Positions 27,429-36,996 of a stretch of DNA of 64,000 bases are shown here, one piece after another (position 1 is the first letter of the stretch; every line of letters begins with the position of its first letter). The translations under genes and the position numbers were made by a program. The notes under the pieces were generated by a model. It ran no database searches. It had not been told where the DNA came from and saw only the letters and a list, made by a program, of their open reading frames with translations. This stretch comes from Lachnospiraceae bacterium (GTDB lineage Bacteria > Bacillota > Clostridia > Lachnospirales > Lachnospiraceae). The stretch is taken from the NCBI GenBank assembly GCA_015056915.1, contig SVFK01000005.1, forward strand, positions 62,001-126,000. The letters run 5' to 3'.

Positions 27429-28001
27429 ATGTCATTTATACCCCAACCGCATGAAATTTATAAACATTTTAAAGGGAACCTATATCAGATAGTAGCCATA
27501 GCAGAGCATTCCGAAACCGGTGAAGACATGGTTGTATATCAGGCGCTTTACGAGGATTTCAAGATTTATGTAAGACCTCTTGAAATGTTTACAAGCAGGG
27601 TGGATAAGGACAAATATCCGGATGTACAACAGGAATATCGATTTGAACGCCAGAGTCTGTCCGGATCGGCGGCAATTGTGCAGACCAACCAGCAGACAAA
27701 ACCACAAGCCGTACAAAGCCGGGAAGATGAGCGGTCAATGGAGCAGACCACACAGGAGGAGCATACGCAGGAGGAGCTTGCGCTAGATCCTATGGTGCTG
27801 GAATTTTTGGATGCTGATTCTTATGAGCAACGATTGAATATTCTGGCAGGGCTACAGCATCGTATAACGGATGACATGCTTACCACCATGGCGATTGCCT
27901 GCGATGTGGAGCTTGGAGACGATAGCACAGAGCAGCGTTTTGATTCTTTGAAAAATTGTCTGCTTACATTGGAAAAGTACGAATGTAACCGCCTTCGATA
28001 A
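27429..28001 (+). CDS. DUF1653 domain protein with C-terminal extension
   Basis: A 190-residue cytosolic protein. Residues 1-75 are a DUF1653 domain, with the typical IYKHFKGNLYQIVAIAEHSETGE and VVYQALY then IYVRPLEMF. Many DUF1653 proteins end there. This one continues with a Gln/Glu-rich linker (about 80-115) and a helical domain of about 75 residues (LEFLDADSYEQRLNILAGLQ, then MAIACDVELGD). The added domain is not one I recognise. Function is unknown. Confidence 0.88.
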   Translation: MSFIPQPHEIYKHFKGNLYQIVAIAEHSETGEDMVVYQALYEDFKIYVRPLEMFTSRVDKDKYPDVQQEYRFERQSLSGSAAIVQTNQQTKPQAVQSREDERSMEQTTQEEHTQEELALDPMVLEFLDADSYEQRLNILAGLQHRITDDMLTTMAIACDVELGDDSTEQRFDSLKNCLLTLEKYECNRLR

Positions 28002-28066
28002 TTGGGAACAATCGGCTAAAAGTCAATTTGTGCACTGATAGAGGAATTCCCGGAAGGGAGTTGCAT

Positions 28067-28999
28067 ATGGCATATAAACTTGATAAGAAAATGGTAATCG
28101 GAGTATCCTCCAGAGCCTTGTTTGATTTAACTGTGGAAAATGAGATTTTTGAGAGGCAGGGGTTGGAGGCTTATTGCCAGTATCAGGTAGCGCATGAGCA
28201 AGACGTGTTAAAACCGGGTCCGGGGTTTCGACTGATTCAGTCATTATTGCGGTTAAATGCATATTGTGAGAATAGGGAACTGGTAGAAGTGATTGTAATG
28301 TCAAGAAACAGTCCGGATACTTCCCTTCGTGTCTTTAACAGCATTAAGCATTACGGCTTGCCGATTACACGAGCAGTATTGGTGAGTGGTGCGTCACTGG
28401 CGCCTTATCTGAATGCCTTTCAGACAGATTTATTCTTGTCAGCTTATGAGGATGATGTGCAGTGTGCTATAGATAGCGGTATTGCCGCCGGAATTATTTG
28501 TACAGAACATAACGTGGTGCCCTTTCAAGGGAAGGAGCAGGTGAATATTCGTATAGCCTTTGATGGGGATGCCGTAGTATTCTCGGATGAATCCGAAAAA
28601 ATATTCAAATCTGAGGGTTTGCATGCTTTTGAAGAAAATGAAGAAGAGAATGCCGGGAATCCGTTGGCAGAGGGACCTTTTGCAGGGTTTCTTCGGAAGC
28701 TGTCAGACTTGCAAAAGGAGCTGGGCGTAGCAAATTGTCCCATCAGGACGGCTCTGGTAACCGCCAGAAGTGCACCGGCTCATGAGCGCGTGATTCGTAC
28801 TCTTCGGGCGTGGAACGTGAGAGTGGACGAGGCCTTCTTTTTGGGAGGCTTAGAGAAAAGAGAAGTGCTGCGGGCATTTGGAGCACAAATCTTCTTCGAT
28901 GACCAGTCTATTCACACAGTCAGTGCATCTCAGGCAGTGCCGGCTGCGAGAGTGCCCTATCGGAAAGAAAAAACATCGGAAAGAGAGAAAGCAATATAG
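28067..28999 (+). CDS. 5'-nucleotidase (cytosolic NT5C1-like family)
   Basis: A 310-residue enzyme predicted to dephosphorylate nucleoside 5'-monophosphates. It matches the PF06189-type 5'-nucleotidase family: VIGVSSRALFDL near the start, VIVMSRNSPDTSLRVF, the segment NIRIAFDGDAVVFSDESE (acidic, HAD-like) and FFLGGLEKREVLRAFGAQIFFDD near the end. GAAGGGAG sets the ATG at 28067. Its stop is directly followed by the ATG of the SfsA-MutY gene, so they are co-translated. Confidence 0.93.
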   Translation: MAYKLDKKMVIGVSSRALFDLTVENEIFERQGLEAYCQYQVAHEQDVLKPGPGFRLIQSLLRLNAYCENRELVEVIVMSRNSPDTSLRVFNSIKHYGLPITRAVLVSGASLAPYLNAFQTDLFLSAYEDDVQCAIDSGIAAGIICTEHNVVPFQGKEQVNIRIAFDGDAVVFSDESEKIFKSEGLHAFEENEEENAGNPLAEGPFAGFLRKLSDLQKELGVANCPIRTALVTARSAPAHERVIRTLRAWNVRVDEAFFLGGLEKREVLRAFGAQIFFDDQSIHTVSASQAVPAARVPYRKEKTSEREKAI

Positions 29000-30802
29000 A
29001 TGAAATATCAACATATTGTACAGGCATCGTTCATTGACCGTCCCAATCGATTTATTGCACATGTGGATGTAAATGGGCAGAGGGAAACTGTACATGTGAA
29101 AAATACGGGTCGATGCAAGGAGTTATTGACTGAGGGAGTCACTGTTTATTTGGACAAAAGTGATAATCCCAAACGTTCTACGGCATATGACCTGGTAGCA
29201 GTGGAAAAGGGAAGACGGCTTGTAAATATGGATTCACAGGCCCCAAATAAGGTGGTGGGAGAGTGGCTTTTAAAGGGAGAACTCTTTGACGACCTTATTT
29301 TGGTACGACCGGAGACCCAATACGGTAATTCCCGCTTTGATTTTTATGTGGAAACCGCAAAGGAGAAGATTTTCATGGAAGTCAAGGGCGTTACCCTTGA
29401 AGAAAATGGTGTGGTGCGTTTCCCTGATGCGCCGTCGGAACGGGCGTTGAAGCATGTGGAAGAATTGATACAGGCGAAAAAGGATGGCTATCGTGCTTTT
29501 GTTTTGTTTGTAATTCAAATGGAAAATGTGGAGTATTTTACTCCAAATCAGGAAACACATGCTGCATTTGCGGAAGCGTTACGGCGGGCAGCCGCGGAGG
29601 GCGTGGAAATTCTGGCGTATGACTGCAGGGTGACGTCGGATAGCATGATGTTGAACAAGTCGGTTCCGGTAAGGCTTGCTGATAACATAAATGAGGAAAA
29701 AAGTGTTCAGGGAGATATTTCTTTGATTCCCAAACCGTTATTATCGTGGTATGATAATAACAGACGCATTCTACCATGGCGGGAACAGCCCACACCCTAC
29801 AGAGTATGGGTGTCAGAGATTATGCTGCAGCAGACTCGTGTAGAGGCTGTAAAGCCATACTTTGAACGTTTTATGAAAAAACTGCCTGACATCGAGGCTT
29901 TGGCGGAAGCGGAAGAGGAAGAACTGCTGAAACTCTGGGAAGGACTAGGGTATTACAATCGTGTTCGTAATCTTCAGAAGGCGGCAATACAAATTATGGA
30001 GGAGTATGGCGGCAGGATGCCGGATGAGTATGAAGAATTGTTACAGCTCAAAGGCATTGGCAGTTATACGGCCGGTGCCATTTCATCCATTGCATATAGG
30101 AAAGCCAATCCGGCTGTGGACGGCAATGTATTGCGGGTAGTCTCACGCCTTCGAATGGATGAACGTCTGATATCCGACGCAAAGGTAAGACAGGCTGTGG
30201 AGCGGGACTTATGGCAGATAATTCCTAAGGAACGACCGGGAGATTTTAATCAGGCGATGATGGAAATCGGTGCTTGTGTATGTATTCCCAACGGAGCGCC
30301 TCACTGTGACGAATGTCCTCTTGCACACATTTGCAAGGCGCATGCAGAGGGTGTGGAAACAGAATATCCCCAAAAAGCATCGACAAAGGCAAGAAGCATT
30401 GAAGAGAAAACCATTTTGGTGATTCGTGATGCGGACAAGACGGTAGTGAGAAAACGACCGGGGAAAGGCCTGTTGGCGGGAATGTACGAATTCCCTTCCA
30501 TGAAGGGCTTTTGTACTGCAGAAGAGGTGGCACAGTATTTGGCAGATAATGGGCTGAAGGCAATTCGTATTCAGCCGCTTGCGGATGCGAAGCATGTTTT
30601 TACACACAAGGAATGGCATATGAAGGGGTTCGTGGTGCGAGTTGATGAGCTGGCACCGAAGGAGGTCGGAGAAGCTTCGTCAGACTGGATATATATTGAA
30701 CCGCAAGAAACCAGAGACAGATATCCGATTCCGTCAGCCTTTGCGGCGTACACGAAGGGCTTAGATATTAAATTGGGAAATGAAAGATATCGGGAGGAAT
30801 AA
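29000..30802 (+). CDS. SfsA-MutY fusion: sugar-fermentation-stimulation protein/nuclease fused to A/G-specific adenine glycosylase
   Basis: A 600-residue fused protein. Residues 1-230 are SfsA-like: FIAHVDVNG, HVKNTGRCKELL, SRFDFYVE and FMEVKGVTL, the last two fitting a PD-(D/E)xK-type nuclease centre. From about 240 it is MutY, which removes adenine paired with 8-oxoguanine: Glu in VSEIMLQQTRVE (about 272), the helix-hairpin-helix LKGIGSYTAGAI (about 351), the Asp in PAVDGN, and four cysteines (about 427-445; C-x7-C-x2-C-x5-C) for a 4Fe-4S cluster. The NUDIX-like MutY C-terminus, with a VFTHKEWHM segment, is present. The reading frame is continuous, with no sign of a missed stop. In most bacteria the two are separate genes. 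Confidence 0.9.
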   Translation: MKYQHIVQASFIDRPNRFIAHVDVNGQRETVHVKNTGRCKELLTEGVTVYLDKSDNPKRSTAYDLVAVEKGRRLVNMDSQAPNKVVGEWLLKGELFDDLILVRPETQYGNSRFDFYVETAKEKIFMEVKGVTLEENGVVRFPDAPSERALKHVEELIQAKKDGYRAFVLFVIQMENVEYFTPNQETHAAFAEALRRAAAEGVEILAYDCRVTSDSMMLNKSVPVRLADNINEEKSVQGDISLIPKPLLSWYDNNRRILPWREQPTPYRVWVSEIMLQQTRVEAVKPYFERFMKKLPDIEALAEAEEEELLKLWEGLGYYNRVRNLQKAAIQIMEEYGGRMPDEYEELLQLKGIGSYTAGAISSIAYRKANPAVDGNVLRVVSRLRMDERLISDAKVRQAVERDLWQIIPKERPGDFNQAMMEIGACVCIPNGAPHCDECPLAHICKAHAEGVETEYPQKASTKARSIEEKTILVIRDADKTVVRKRPGKGLLAGMYEFPSMKGFCTAEEVAQYLADNGLKAIRIQPLADAKHVFTHKEWHMKGFVVRVDELAPKEVGEASSDWIYIEPQETRDRYPIPSAFAAYTKGLDIKLGNERYREE

Positions 30803-30804
30803 GA

Positions 30805-31833
30805 ATGAAATTATTATCGATTGCAATACCCTGTTACAATTCAGAAGCATACATGCGTAAATGTATTGAGTCTCTTCTGGTGGGAGGAGAGGATGTAGAG
30901 ATTATCATTGTAAATGATGGCTCCACCAAGGATAGGACTGCGGAAATTGCGGATGAATATGCAGCAAAATATCCTACCATTGTCAAAGCAATTCACAAGG
31001 AAAACGGCGGTCATGGTTCTGCGGTAAATGCAGGTATAGCCAATGCTACCGGTCTGTATTTTAAGGTGGTGGACAGTGATGACTGGGTAAAGGAAGAGGC
31101 GTATATGCAGATTCTTGACAAGTTAAGAGAGCTTGCCGGCGGTGATACCATGCTGGATATGCTTGTCAGCAATTATGTCTATGAAAAAGAAGGGGAAAAG
31201 CGTAAAAAGGTTATGCATCAGAGGCATATTCTTCCCAAGGATAAAATGTTTACATGGGCAGATTGCCGTCATTTTTTGAAAGGACATTACATATTAATGC
31301 ACTCTGTAATTTTCCGCACCAAGCTGTTGCGGGAATGTGGCTTACAGCTGCCGGAGCATACCTTCTACGTGGATAATCTGTATGTATTTGAACCATTGCC
31401 TTTTGTGAAGAATATGTATTATCTGGATGTGAATTTCTATCGTTACTATATCGGACGCACGGACCAGTCTGTCAATGAGACTGTTATGATTTCCCGTATC
31501 GACCAGCAGCTGAAGGTAAATAAGTTGATGCTGGACTATCTGGTGGAGCACAAAGCAGAAATTGCAAAGAATAAGCGCCTATACCAGTATATGCGCAATT
31601 ATCTCGAGATTATTATGACAGTATCCTCTGTGTTACTGATTCGTTCCGGTACAGAGGAGAGCCTTACCAAGAAAAAGGAATTGTGGGATTATTTAAAATC
31701 AAAGGATAGACGCTTATATCACTGGATGCGTAACGGTATTATGGGAGGCGCCATGAATCTGCCCGGTAAGGGCGGCCGCAAGCTTTCTGTGGAGGGCTAC
31801 AAACTCTGTCAGAAGATATTTGGATTTAATTAG
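30805..31833 (+). CDS. Glycosyltransferase family 2
   Basis: A 342-residue GT-A enzyme predicted to transfer a sugar from a nucleotide donor. The N-terminal domain has SIAIPCYNSEAYMRKCIESL, IIIVNDGSTKDRTAEIA, ENGGHGSAVNAGI and the DxD-type VDSDDWV near residue 94. The C-terminal third is helical and basic. No clear membrane segment is present, so it probably acts at the cytosolic face. GGAGGAATAAG before the ATG lies inside the end of the MutY gene. Acceptor and donor cannot be inferred. Confidence 0.92.
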   Translation: MKLLSIAIPCYNSEAYMRKCIESLLVGGEDVEIIIVNDGSTKDRTAEIADEYAAKYPTIVKAIHKENGGHGSAVNAGIANATGLYFKVVDSDDWVKEEAYMQILDKLRELAGGDTMLDMLVSNYVYEKEGEKRKKVMHQRHILPKDKMFTWADCRHFLKGHYILMHSVIFRTKLLRECGLQLPEHTFYVDNLYVFEPLPFVKNMYYLDVNFYRYYIGRTDQSVNETVMISRIDQQLKVNKLMLDYLVEHKAEIAKNKRLYQYMRNYLEIIMTVSSVLLIRSGTEESLTKKKELWDYLKSKDRRLYHWMRNGIMGGAMNLPGKGGRKLSVEGYKLCQKIFGFN

Positions 31834-31844
31834 AAAAATGTATC

Positions 31845-32528
31845 TTAACCTAATTGAGGTTTCGTCTTTTTCTTTTTGCGGATGGCTCTTATGGCAATGA
31901 CTACATCAAAGCGGTATACAACCAAATACATAATGGCAGCCATCACAAATGCGGTGAGCACATCAAATACAGAGTGCTGTTTTATGAGTATCGTTGACAA
32001 AATGATGGACACAGCCAATATCAAAGAGCCAAAGTGAAGCCATTTTTTATTTGCAAGCTTCTTGCTGTGTGTAATTGCCAGGTGGGCACCGATGGAATTA
32101 TACACATGAATGCTGGGCCAGAGATTGGTGGCGGTATCTGTCTGGTACAAGCCACTAATCATTTGTGTAAAAATATTATCCCTTGGCATCACTGTGGGTC
32201 TTAAGTGGTGCCCGTTGGGCCACAACGTAGATACAATTAAAAACACAGTCATACCCGTAAAAAGGAAAATGCAGGTTTTGTAGTAAGCATCCTTTTCTTG
32301 AAAGAAAAAGTACGCTATCTCTGCAGCTACATATGCAAACCAAAGGAAATAGGGAATGACAAATATCTCGCAAAAAGGGATATAGTTGTCAATATCCATA
32401 TGTATGACCTTGTAATGCTTGGTCACAGTATCCTCTAAGTAAAAGAACCATGTTAAATAAATGGCAAAATATATCAACAGTGGAATTCCATGTCTGTATT
32501 TGTGAAATGCATATTTTAATTTTTCCAT
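31845..32528 (-). CDS. PAP2-family membrane phosphatase
   Basis: A 227-residue protein with about six membrane segments. The PAP2 core is seen in NLWPSIHVYNSIGAHLA (the P-S-x-H motif) and IKQHSVFDVLTA (last His and Asp of the catalytic triad). Such proteins hydrolyse lipid phosphates or pyrophosphates at the membrane. The start at 32528 follows GGAGGAGAG. It is convergent with the GT2 gene, with only 11 bases between stops. Confidence 0.9.
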   Translation of the reverse strand: MEKLKYAFHKYRHGIPLLIYFAIYLTWFFYLEDTVTKHYKVIHMDIDNYIPFCEIFVIPYFLWFAYVAAEIAYFFFQEKDAYYKTCIFLFTGMTVFLIVSTLWPNGHHLRPTVMPRDNIFTQMISGLYQTDTATNLWPSIHVYNSIGAHLAITHSKKLANKKWLHFGSLILAVSIILSTILIKQHSVFDVLTAFVMAAIMYLVVYRFDVVIAIRAIRKKKKTKPQLG

Positions 32529-32571
32529 ACTCTCCTCCGTTGCGGTGAAAATGTCACCCAAAACAAGATTT

Positions 32572-32599
32572 AGTATAATCTAAAAAAATAAAAATGCAA
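32572..32599 (-). promoter_or_regulatory. Promoter of the PAP2 gene
   Basis: On the minus strand TTGCAT (32599-32594) and TATACT (32577-32572) are 16 bases apart, with a T-rich spacer. Confidence 0.6.
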
Positions 32600-32664
32600 T
32601 GTTTTTTTGAAAATACTTAAACAATCTTAAGAAAAACTTTAACTCCGATGCCGTGCATTACGGA

Positions 32665-33594
32665 TTATGGACATATAATCTGCAATGCCTGCTTGTCACA
32701 GGTGACTGTGAGGGAAGTAGCCCTGCGGGTAACCTCGCCGTCGGTATGCACCCACAGGGGGGTGTTGGTTTCTATTTTGACTGTTTTGGCTTTATAAGGT
32801 GTGATACCCTTAAAGCGATAGTGCTTTCCCTTCAGTGCGGTGGGAATGGCCAGTAACACCAGAGGTTTTGGCAGGTCCCCGGCAACACATAAATCAATAA
32901 TGCCGTCAGCATAGTCGGCTTCGGGACAAAACATAAAGCCGCCTCCCTCATAGCGGTGAAGCATACTGGCTACGAAGAAAAGCTTATCAATCTTAATAGG
33001 TTGGTCATCGTCCGGTGTCAGTACACAGGATACCTTTTTGGCAGAAATTAACTGCTTTAAGGCGATGCATACATAGGTAAGCTTACCGAGACCAAGCTTA
33101 TTTAAGACAACCTTCATTTTAGAATGCATTGCTTCCTCACAGATGGCTGCATCAAAGCCGATACCGCAGCTTACCGCAAAACGCCTCTTTTCGCCATTAT
33201 CATAGGTTACAGTACCCAAATCCATATTTACAACCTTACCGCTGTGCAGAATCATGTCCAGCGCGACAGCAGGGTCCTTAGGAAGCTTCAAGTCCCTTGC
33301 AAAATCATTGCTTGAACCGGTGGGGATATAGCCGATAACAACTTTGGCGGGCTCTGAAATGCCTTGCAAGGCTTCGTTTACAGTACCGTCACCGCCCAGA
33401 ATGATAATATTGACGGGGAAGGTGGTTGCTGAAGCAATAATTTCACCGGTTATTTTCGCTACATCACCGGCTTCCTTTGAAAAATAAGAGCGGTAGGAGA
33501 CTTGTTCCTGAAGGAGTATGGGTTCTACCTGCTCCTTCCATATTGCTAAGCCCTTCCCGGAACGGGAGGCAGGGTTGATAATAATGTGATACAT
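32665..33594 (-). CDS. Diacylglycerol/lipid kinase family protein
   Basis: A 309-residue kinase of the DagK/YegS family. The N-terminus HIIINPASRSGKG and the nucleotide-binding ILGGDGTVNEAL (about residues 75-86), followed by IGYIPTGSSNDFARDL, are diagnostic. The C-terminal beta-sandwich ends with TPLWVHTDGE. The start at 33594 has GAGGA at suitable spacing; an in-frame ATG at 33606 is less well served. It may phosphorylate diacylglycerol or a related lipid; with the PAP2 gene next to it a linked lipid-phosphate role is plausible. Confidence 0.92.
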   Translation of the reverse strand: MYHIIINPASRSGKGLAIWKEQVEPILLQEQVSYRSYFSKEAGDVAKITGEIIASATTFPVNIIILGGDGTVNEALQGISEPAKVVIGYIPTGSSNDFARDLKLPKDPAVALDMILHSGKVVNMDLGTVTYDNGEKRRFAVSCGIGFDAAICEEAMHSKMKVVLNKLGLGKLTYVCIALKQLISAKKVSCVLTPDDDQPIKIDKLFFVASMLHRYEGGGFMFCPEADYADGIIDLCVAGDLPKPLVLLAIPTALKGKHYRFKGITPYKAKTVKIETNTPLWVHTDGEVTRRATSLTVTCDKQALQIICP

Positions 33595-33681
33595 ACAAAT
33601 CCTCATCTTTCCAGTAGATTCAATCAAACAACTCTATTTTATCAGTAAATACATTTTTCGTAAATAAAATATCAAATTTTG

Positions 33682-33710
33682 TTTGCAATCCCACCATTCT
33701 ATGCTATAAT
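33682..33710 (+). promoter_or_regulatory. Promoter of glyA
   Basis: TTTGCA (33682-33687) and TATAAT (33705-33710, with TG-C before it) are 17 bases apart. The leader of about 70 bases has no clear riboswitch shape. Confidence 0.85.
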
Positions 33711-33783
33711 CAAAACCAAAGGCTTTATCGCACTATAACGGCAAAGTGTATAGATACGAGAACGAACATATAGGAGGATGATT

Positions 33784-35022
33784 ATGTATTCTTTAGATGA
33801 AGTAAGAAATGTTGATCCTGAGGTTGCACAGGCGATTGTGGATGAGCAGGAGAGACAGAACAGTCACATTGAGTTGATTGCTTCTGAGAACTGGGTAAGC
33901 AAGGCTGTTATGGCAGCTATGGGAAGCCCCCTTACCAACAAATACGCAGAAGGATATCCGGCTAAGAGATATTACGGCGGATGTGATTGCGTTGACGTAG
34001 TAGAAAATCTGGCTATTGAGAGAGCTAAGGAGCTGTTTGGTTGTGATTATGCCAATGTACAGCCCCATTCCGGCGCACAGGCTAATATGGCAGTACAGTT
34101 TGCCGTATGTCAGCCCGGCGATACCATTATGGGTATGAACCTTGATCATGGCGGACACCTGACACACGGAAGCCCGGTAAATATGTCCGGTAAGTATTTT
34201 AATATTGTTCCTTACGGTGTGGATGACAATGGTTTCCTTGATTATGATAAGATGAGGGAGCTGGCACTGGAGTGCAAGCCTAAGCTGATTATCGCAGGTG
34301 CTTCTGCATATGCACGTACCATTGATTTCAAGAAATTCCGTGAGGTGGCAGATGAAGTGGGCGCTGTACTTATGGTAGACATGGCTCATATTGCTGGTCT
34401 GGTGGCAGCAGGTGTTCATCCCAGCCCCATTCCTTATGCAGACGTTGTTACCACAACTACCCACAAGACTCTCCGTGGTCCTCGTGGTGGTCTGATTCTT
34501 TGCAATAAGGAAGCAAATGACAAGTTTAATTTCAATAAGGCTATTTTCCCCGGTATTCAAGGTGGTCCTCTGATGCACGTAATCGCTGCAAAGGCTGTGT
34601 GCTTCAAGGAAGCCTTAAGTGATGAATTCAAGGCATATCAGAAGGGTATCGTAGACAATGCACAGGCACTTTGCAAGGGTCTGATGAGCAGGGGCATCAA
34701 GATTGTTTCCGGTGGTACAGATAATCATCTGATGCTGGTAGACCTGACCAACTTCGGCCTTACAGGTAAAGCAGTGGAGAAGTTGTTGGATGCTGCACAT
34801 ATTACCTGTAATAAGAACACCATCCCCAATGATCCCCAGTCACCTTTCGTAACAAGCGGTATCCGTCTGGGTACTCCCGCAGTTACCTCCAGAGGTATGA
34901 ATACTGAGGACATGGACAAGATTGCTGAGGCAATTGCCATGGTTATCAAGGGCGGCGAGGAGAAGGTTGCAGAAGCAAGAGCAATCGTTCAGGCTCTGAC
35001 AGATAAGTATCCTCTGGTATAA
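33784..35022 (+). CDS. glyA: Serine hydroxymethyltransferase
   Basis: A 412-residue PLP enzyme that interconverts serine and glycine while charging tetrahydrofolate with a one-carbon unit. Conserved parts are [31 protein letters not shown], the PLP lysine in [14 protein letters not shown] (about 229) and [13 protein letters not shown]. The ATG at 33784 is 6 bases from AGGAGG; the ATG at 33778 is too close. It supplies one-carbon units also used by thyA further along the window. It is monocistronic. Confidence 0.98.
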   Translation: MYSLDEVRNVDPEVAQAIVDEQERQNSHIELIASENWVSKAVMAAMGSPLTNKYAEGYPAKRYYGGCDCVDVVENLAIERAKELFGCDYANVQPHSGAQANMAVQFAVCQPGDTIMGMNLDHGGHLTHGSPVNMSGKYFNIVPYGVDDNGFLDYDKMRELALECKPKLIIAGASAYARTIDFKKFREVADEVGAVLMVDMAHIAGLVAAGVHPSPIPYADVVTTTTHKTLRGPRGGLILCNKEANDKFNFNKAIFPGIQGGPLMHVIAAKAVCFKEALSDEFKAYQKGIVDNAQALCKGLMSRGIKIVSGGTDNHLMLVDLTNFGLTGKAVEKLLDAAHITCNKNTIPNDPQSPFVTSGIRLGTPAVTSRGMNTEDMDKIAEAIAMVIKGGEEKVAEARAIVQALTDKYPLV

Positions 35023-35052
35023 GAAGAAAAGATTTATAATTAATATGTCATG

Positions 35053-35087
35053 AAAGGGTGTTGCTATTAGGCAACACCCTTTTTTTA
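35053..35087 (+). terminator. Intrinsic terminator after glyA
   Basis: AGGGTGTTGC and GCAACACCCT form a perfect 10-bp stem with a TATTAG loop and a seven-T run. Confidence 0.95.
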
Positions 35088-35114
35088 TTCTTTTCAAAAA
35101 AGTGAAAAAAAGGG

Positions 35115-35143
35115 TTGTGCTTCGTAAGATGTTGTGCTAGAAT
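35115..35143 (+). promoter_or_regulatory. Promoter of the ACT-domain gene and following threonine-pathway genes
   Basis: TTGTGC (35115-35120) and TAGAAT (35138-35143, with TG-C before it) are 17 bases apart. The leader of about 100 bases holds a perfect 8-bp hairpin, ATACATTT with AAATGTAT (about 35180-35199). Confidence 0.6.
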
Positions 35144-35246
35144 ATCTTTCAGCGGCAGACATGTGTGCGTGCAGGGAATACATTTTGTTAAATGTATATA
35201 CAATTTGTGCAATATGTCTAATTCGAAAGAAAGGGATGAGGATATT

Positions 35247-35690
35247 ATGGGAGAAACAGCCAAATATTTTGTGGTAAAGCAAAAAGCTGTACCGGAAGTG
35301 CTTCTGAAGGTTGTTGAGGCGAAGCGACTCCTTGAGTCGGAGAAGGTCTTAACCATTCAGGAAGCGGTAGATGCAGTGGGCATCAGCCGAAGCTCTTTCT
35401 ACAAATATAAGGATGATATTTTTCAATTTCATGACAATTCCCAGGGTACTACCTTCACCCTGACTTTTCAGATGGATGATGAGCCGGGGCTGTTGTCCGA
35501 TGTATTGAAAATAATCGCAGAGTATCATGCGAATATCCTGACGATACATCAGAGTATTCCGATTAACGGAAGAGCATCCTTAAGTCTGAGTATTCAGGTG
35601 TTGCAGACCACAGGAGATATTTCCAAGATGATAGAGCAGCTTGAGGATCAGAAGGGTGTTCATCACGCCAAGATTATAGCAAAAGAATAA
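35247..35690 (+). CDS. ACT domain-containing protein (PheB/UPF0735 type)
   Basis: A 147-residue protein with an N-terminal HTH-like section (VLTIQEAVDAVGISRSSFYK) and a C-terminal ACT domain (about 70-145, FQMDDEPGLLSDVLKIIAEY). It matches the UPF0735/PheB family, whose members probably sense an amino acid. Upstream of hom-lysC genes it may regulate threonine metabolism, but this is inferred. The ATG at 35247 is favoured by GAGG 5 bases upstream and by family length. Confidence 0.88.
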   Translation: MGETAKYFVVKQKAVPEVLLKVVEAKRLLESEKVLTIQEAVDAVGISRSSFYKYKDDIFQFHDNSQGTTFTLTFQMDDEPGLLSDVLKIIAEYHANILTIHQSIPINGRASLSLSIQVLQTTGDISKMIEQLEDQKGVHHAKIIAKE

Positions 35691-35757
35691 AAAGCAATGT
35701 ACCTGTGAGAACAAATAAATATCAATAGAATGCAGGTCGCGGAAAGGTGAGATTAAT

Positions 35758-36969
35758 ATGATAAATGTAGCAGTTTTAGGATATGGCACCGTAGGAAGCG
35801 GTGTGGTAGAGGTAATTGAGCAGAATAAGGCAATAGTCAATAAGAAATCTGCGGCAGAATTAAATGTAAAATACATATTGGATTTGCGGGAATTCCCCGG
35901 AGATCCCTATGAGGATAAAATCGTTCATGATGTGAATGTAATCTTAGAGGATGAGGAAGTAAGCATTGTCTGTGAGGTTATGGGTGGTGTCGGTGCGGCA
36001 TATCAGTTTACCAAGCAGGCATTGGAGAAGGGAAAGAGCGTATGCACCTCTAATAAGGAGCTGGTGGCAAAGCATGGTCCTGAGCTTCTGGAGCTTGCCA
36101 AGGCAAATAATTGTAATTATCTGTTCGAAGCAAGTGTAGGTGGCGGTATTCCTATTATTCGCCCGCTAAATGCATCCCTGACAGCAGAAAAAATAGAAGC
36201 TATCACAGGTATTCTCAACGGTACCACCAACTACATTTTAAGTAAGATGGAAAAGGAAGGTGCTGATTTCGCAGAGGTACTGAAGGAGGCACAGGATAAA
36301 GGCTATGCAGAGCGCAATCCCGAGGCAGATGTGGAGGGACATGATGCATGCCGTAAGATTGCCATTCTTTCTTCCCTGATGATGGGCAAAAATGTAGATT
36401 CCGAGAAGATTGTAACGGAAGGAATTACCAAGGTAACTGCGGCAGATTTTATGTATGCAAAGGCTGCAGGCTGTACCATCAAGCTTTTTGGTATGAGTAA
36501 AGCTCTGAGTGATGATGAAGTGCTGGCAATGGTTGCTCCCTTTATGATTAGCAAGGAGCATCCTCTGGCAATGGTAAATGATGTGTTTAATGCAGTATTT
36601 GTAACCGGTAATATGTTAGGAGATTCCATGTATTACGGTCGTGGTGCAGGTAAGCTGCCTACGGCAAGTGCAGTAGTGTCCGATGTGGTAGATTGTGCCA
36701 GACATCAGGGTAAATCTATTCTGTGCTTCTGGGATAAGGAAGAGGTGAAGCTTGCGGATGTGGCTGAGACCGAGAAGGCATTTTATGTTCGCGCCACAGC
36801 AGATGCCAAGGCAGAAATAGAAGCTGCTTTCCCGGGAGGCAAGGTGCTTACTGTGGAAGACCGCAGCAAGGATTTCGGTTACTTTACCCCTGTAATGAAG
36901 GAAAAGGATTTTGCTGCAAAATGTGAGAAGCTGGGTGACAAGGTGCTGAGCAAAATCAGACTGGCATAG
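35758..36969 (+). CDS. hom: Homoserine dehydrogenase
   Basis: A 403-residue NAD(P)H-dependent enzyme reducing aspartate semialdehyde to homoserine, the branch to threonine and methionine. The nucleotide fold starts VAVLGYGTVGSGVVEV; the active-site region has TSNKELVAKHG, EASVGGGIPIIRPL and GTTNYILSKM. The C-terminus (about 320-400) is an ACT-like regulatory region, suggesting feedback by threonine. It is followed by a putative homoserine kinase and aspartate kinase, so most of the aspartate-threonine route is clustered. Confidence 0.97.
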   Translation: MINVAVLGYGTVGSGVVEVIEQNKAIVNKKSAAELNVKYILDLREFPGDPYEDKIVHDVNVILEDEEVSIVCEVMGGVGAAYQFTKQALEKGKSVCTSNKELVAKHGPELLELAKANNCNYLFEASVGGGIPIIRPLNASLTAEKIEAITGILNGTTNYILSKMEKEGADFAEVLKEAQDKGYAERNPEADVEGHDACRKIAILSSLMMGKNVDSEKIVTEGITKVTAADFMYAKAAGCTIKLFGMSKALSDDEVLAMVAPFMISKEHPLAMVNDVFNAVFVTGNMLGDSMYYGRGAGKLPTASAVVSDVVDCARHQGKSILCFWDKEEVKLADVAETEKAFYVRATADAKAEIEAAFPGGKVLTVEDRSKDFGYFTPVMKEKDFAAKCEKLGDKVLSKIRLA

Positions 36970-36996
36970 GCTTTATTTGCAAGGAGGAGCAGTATT

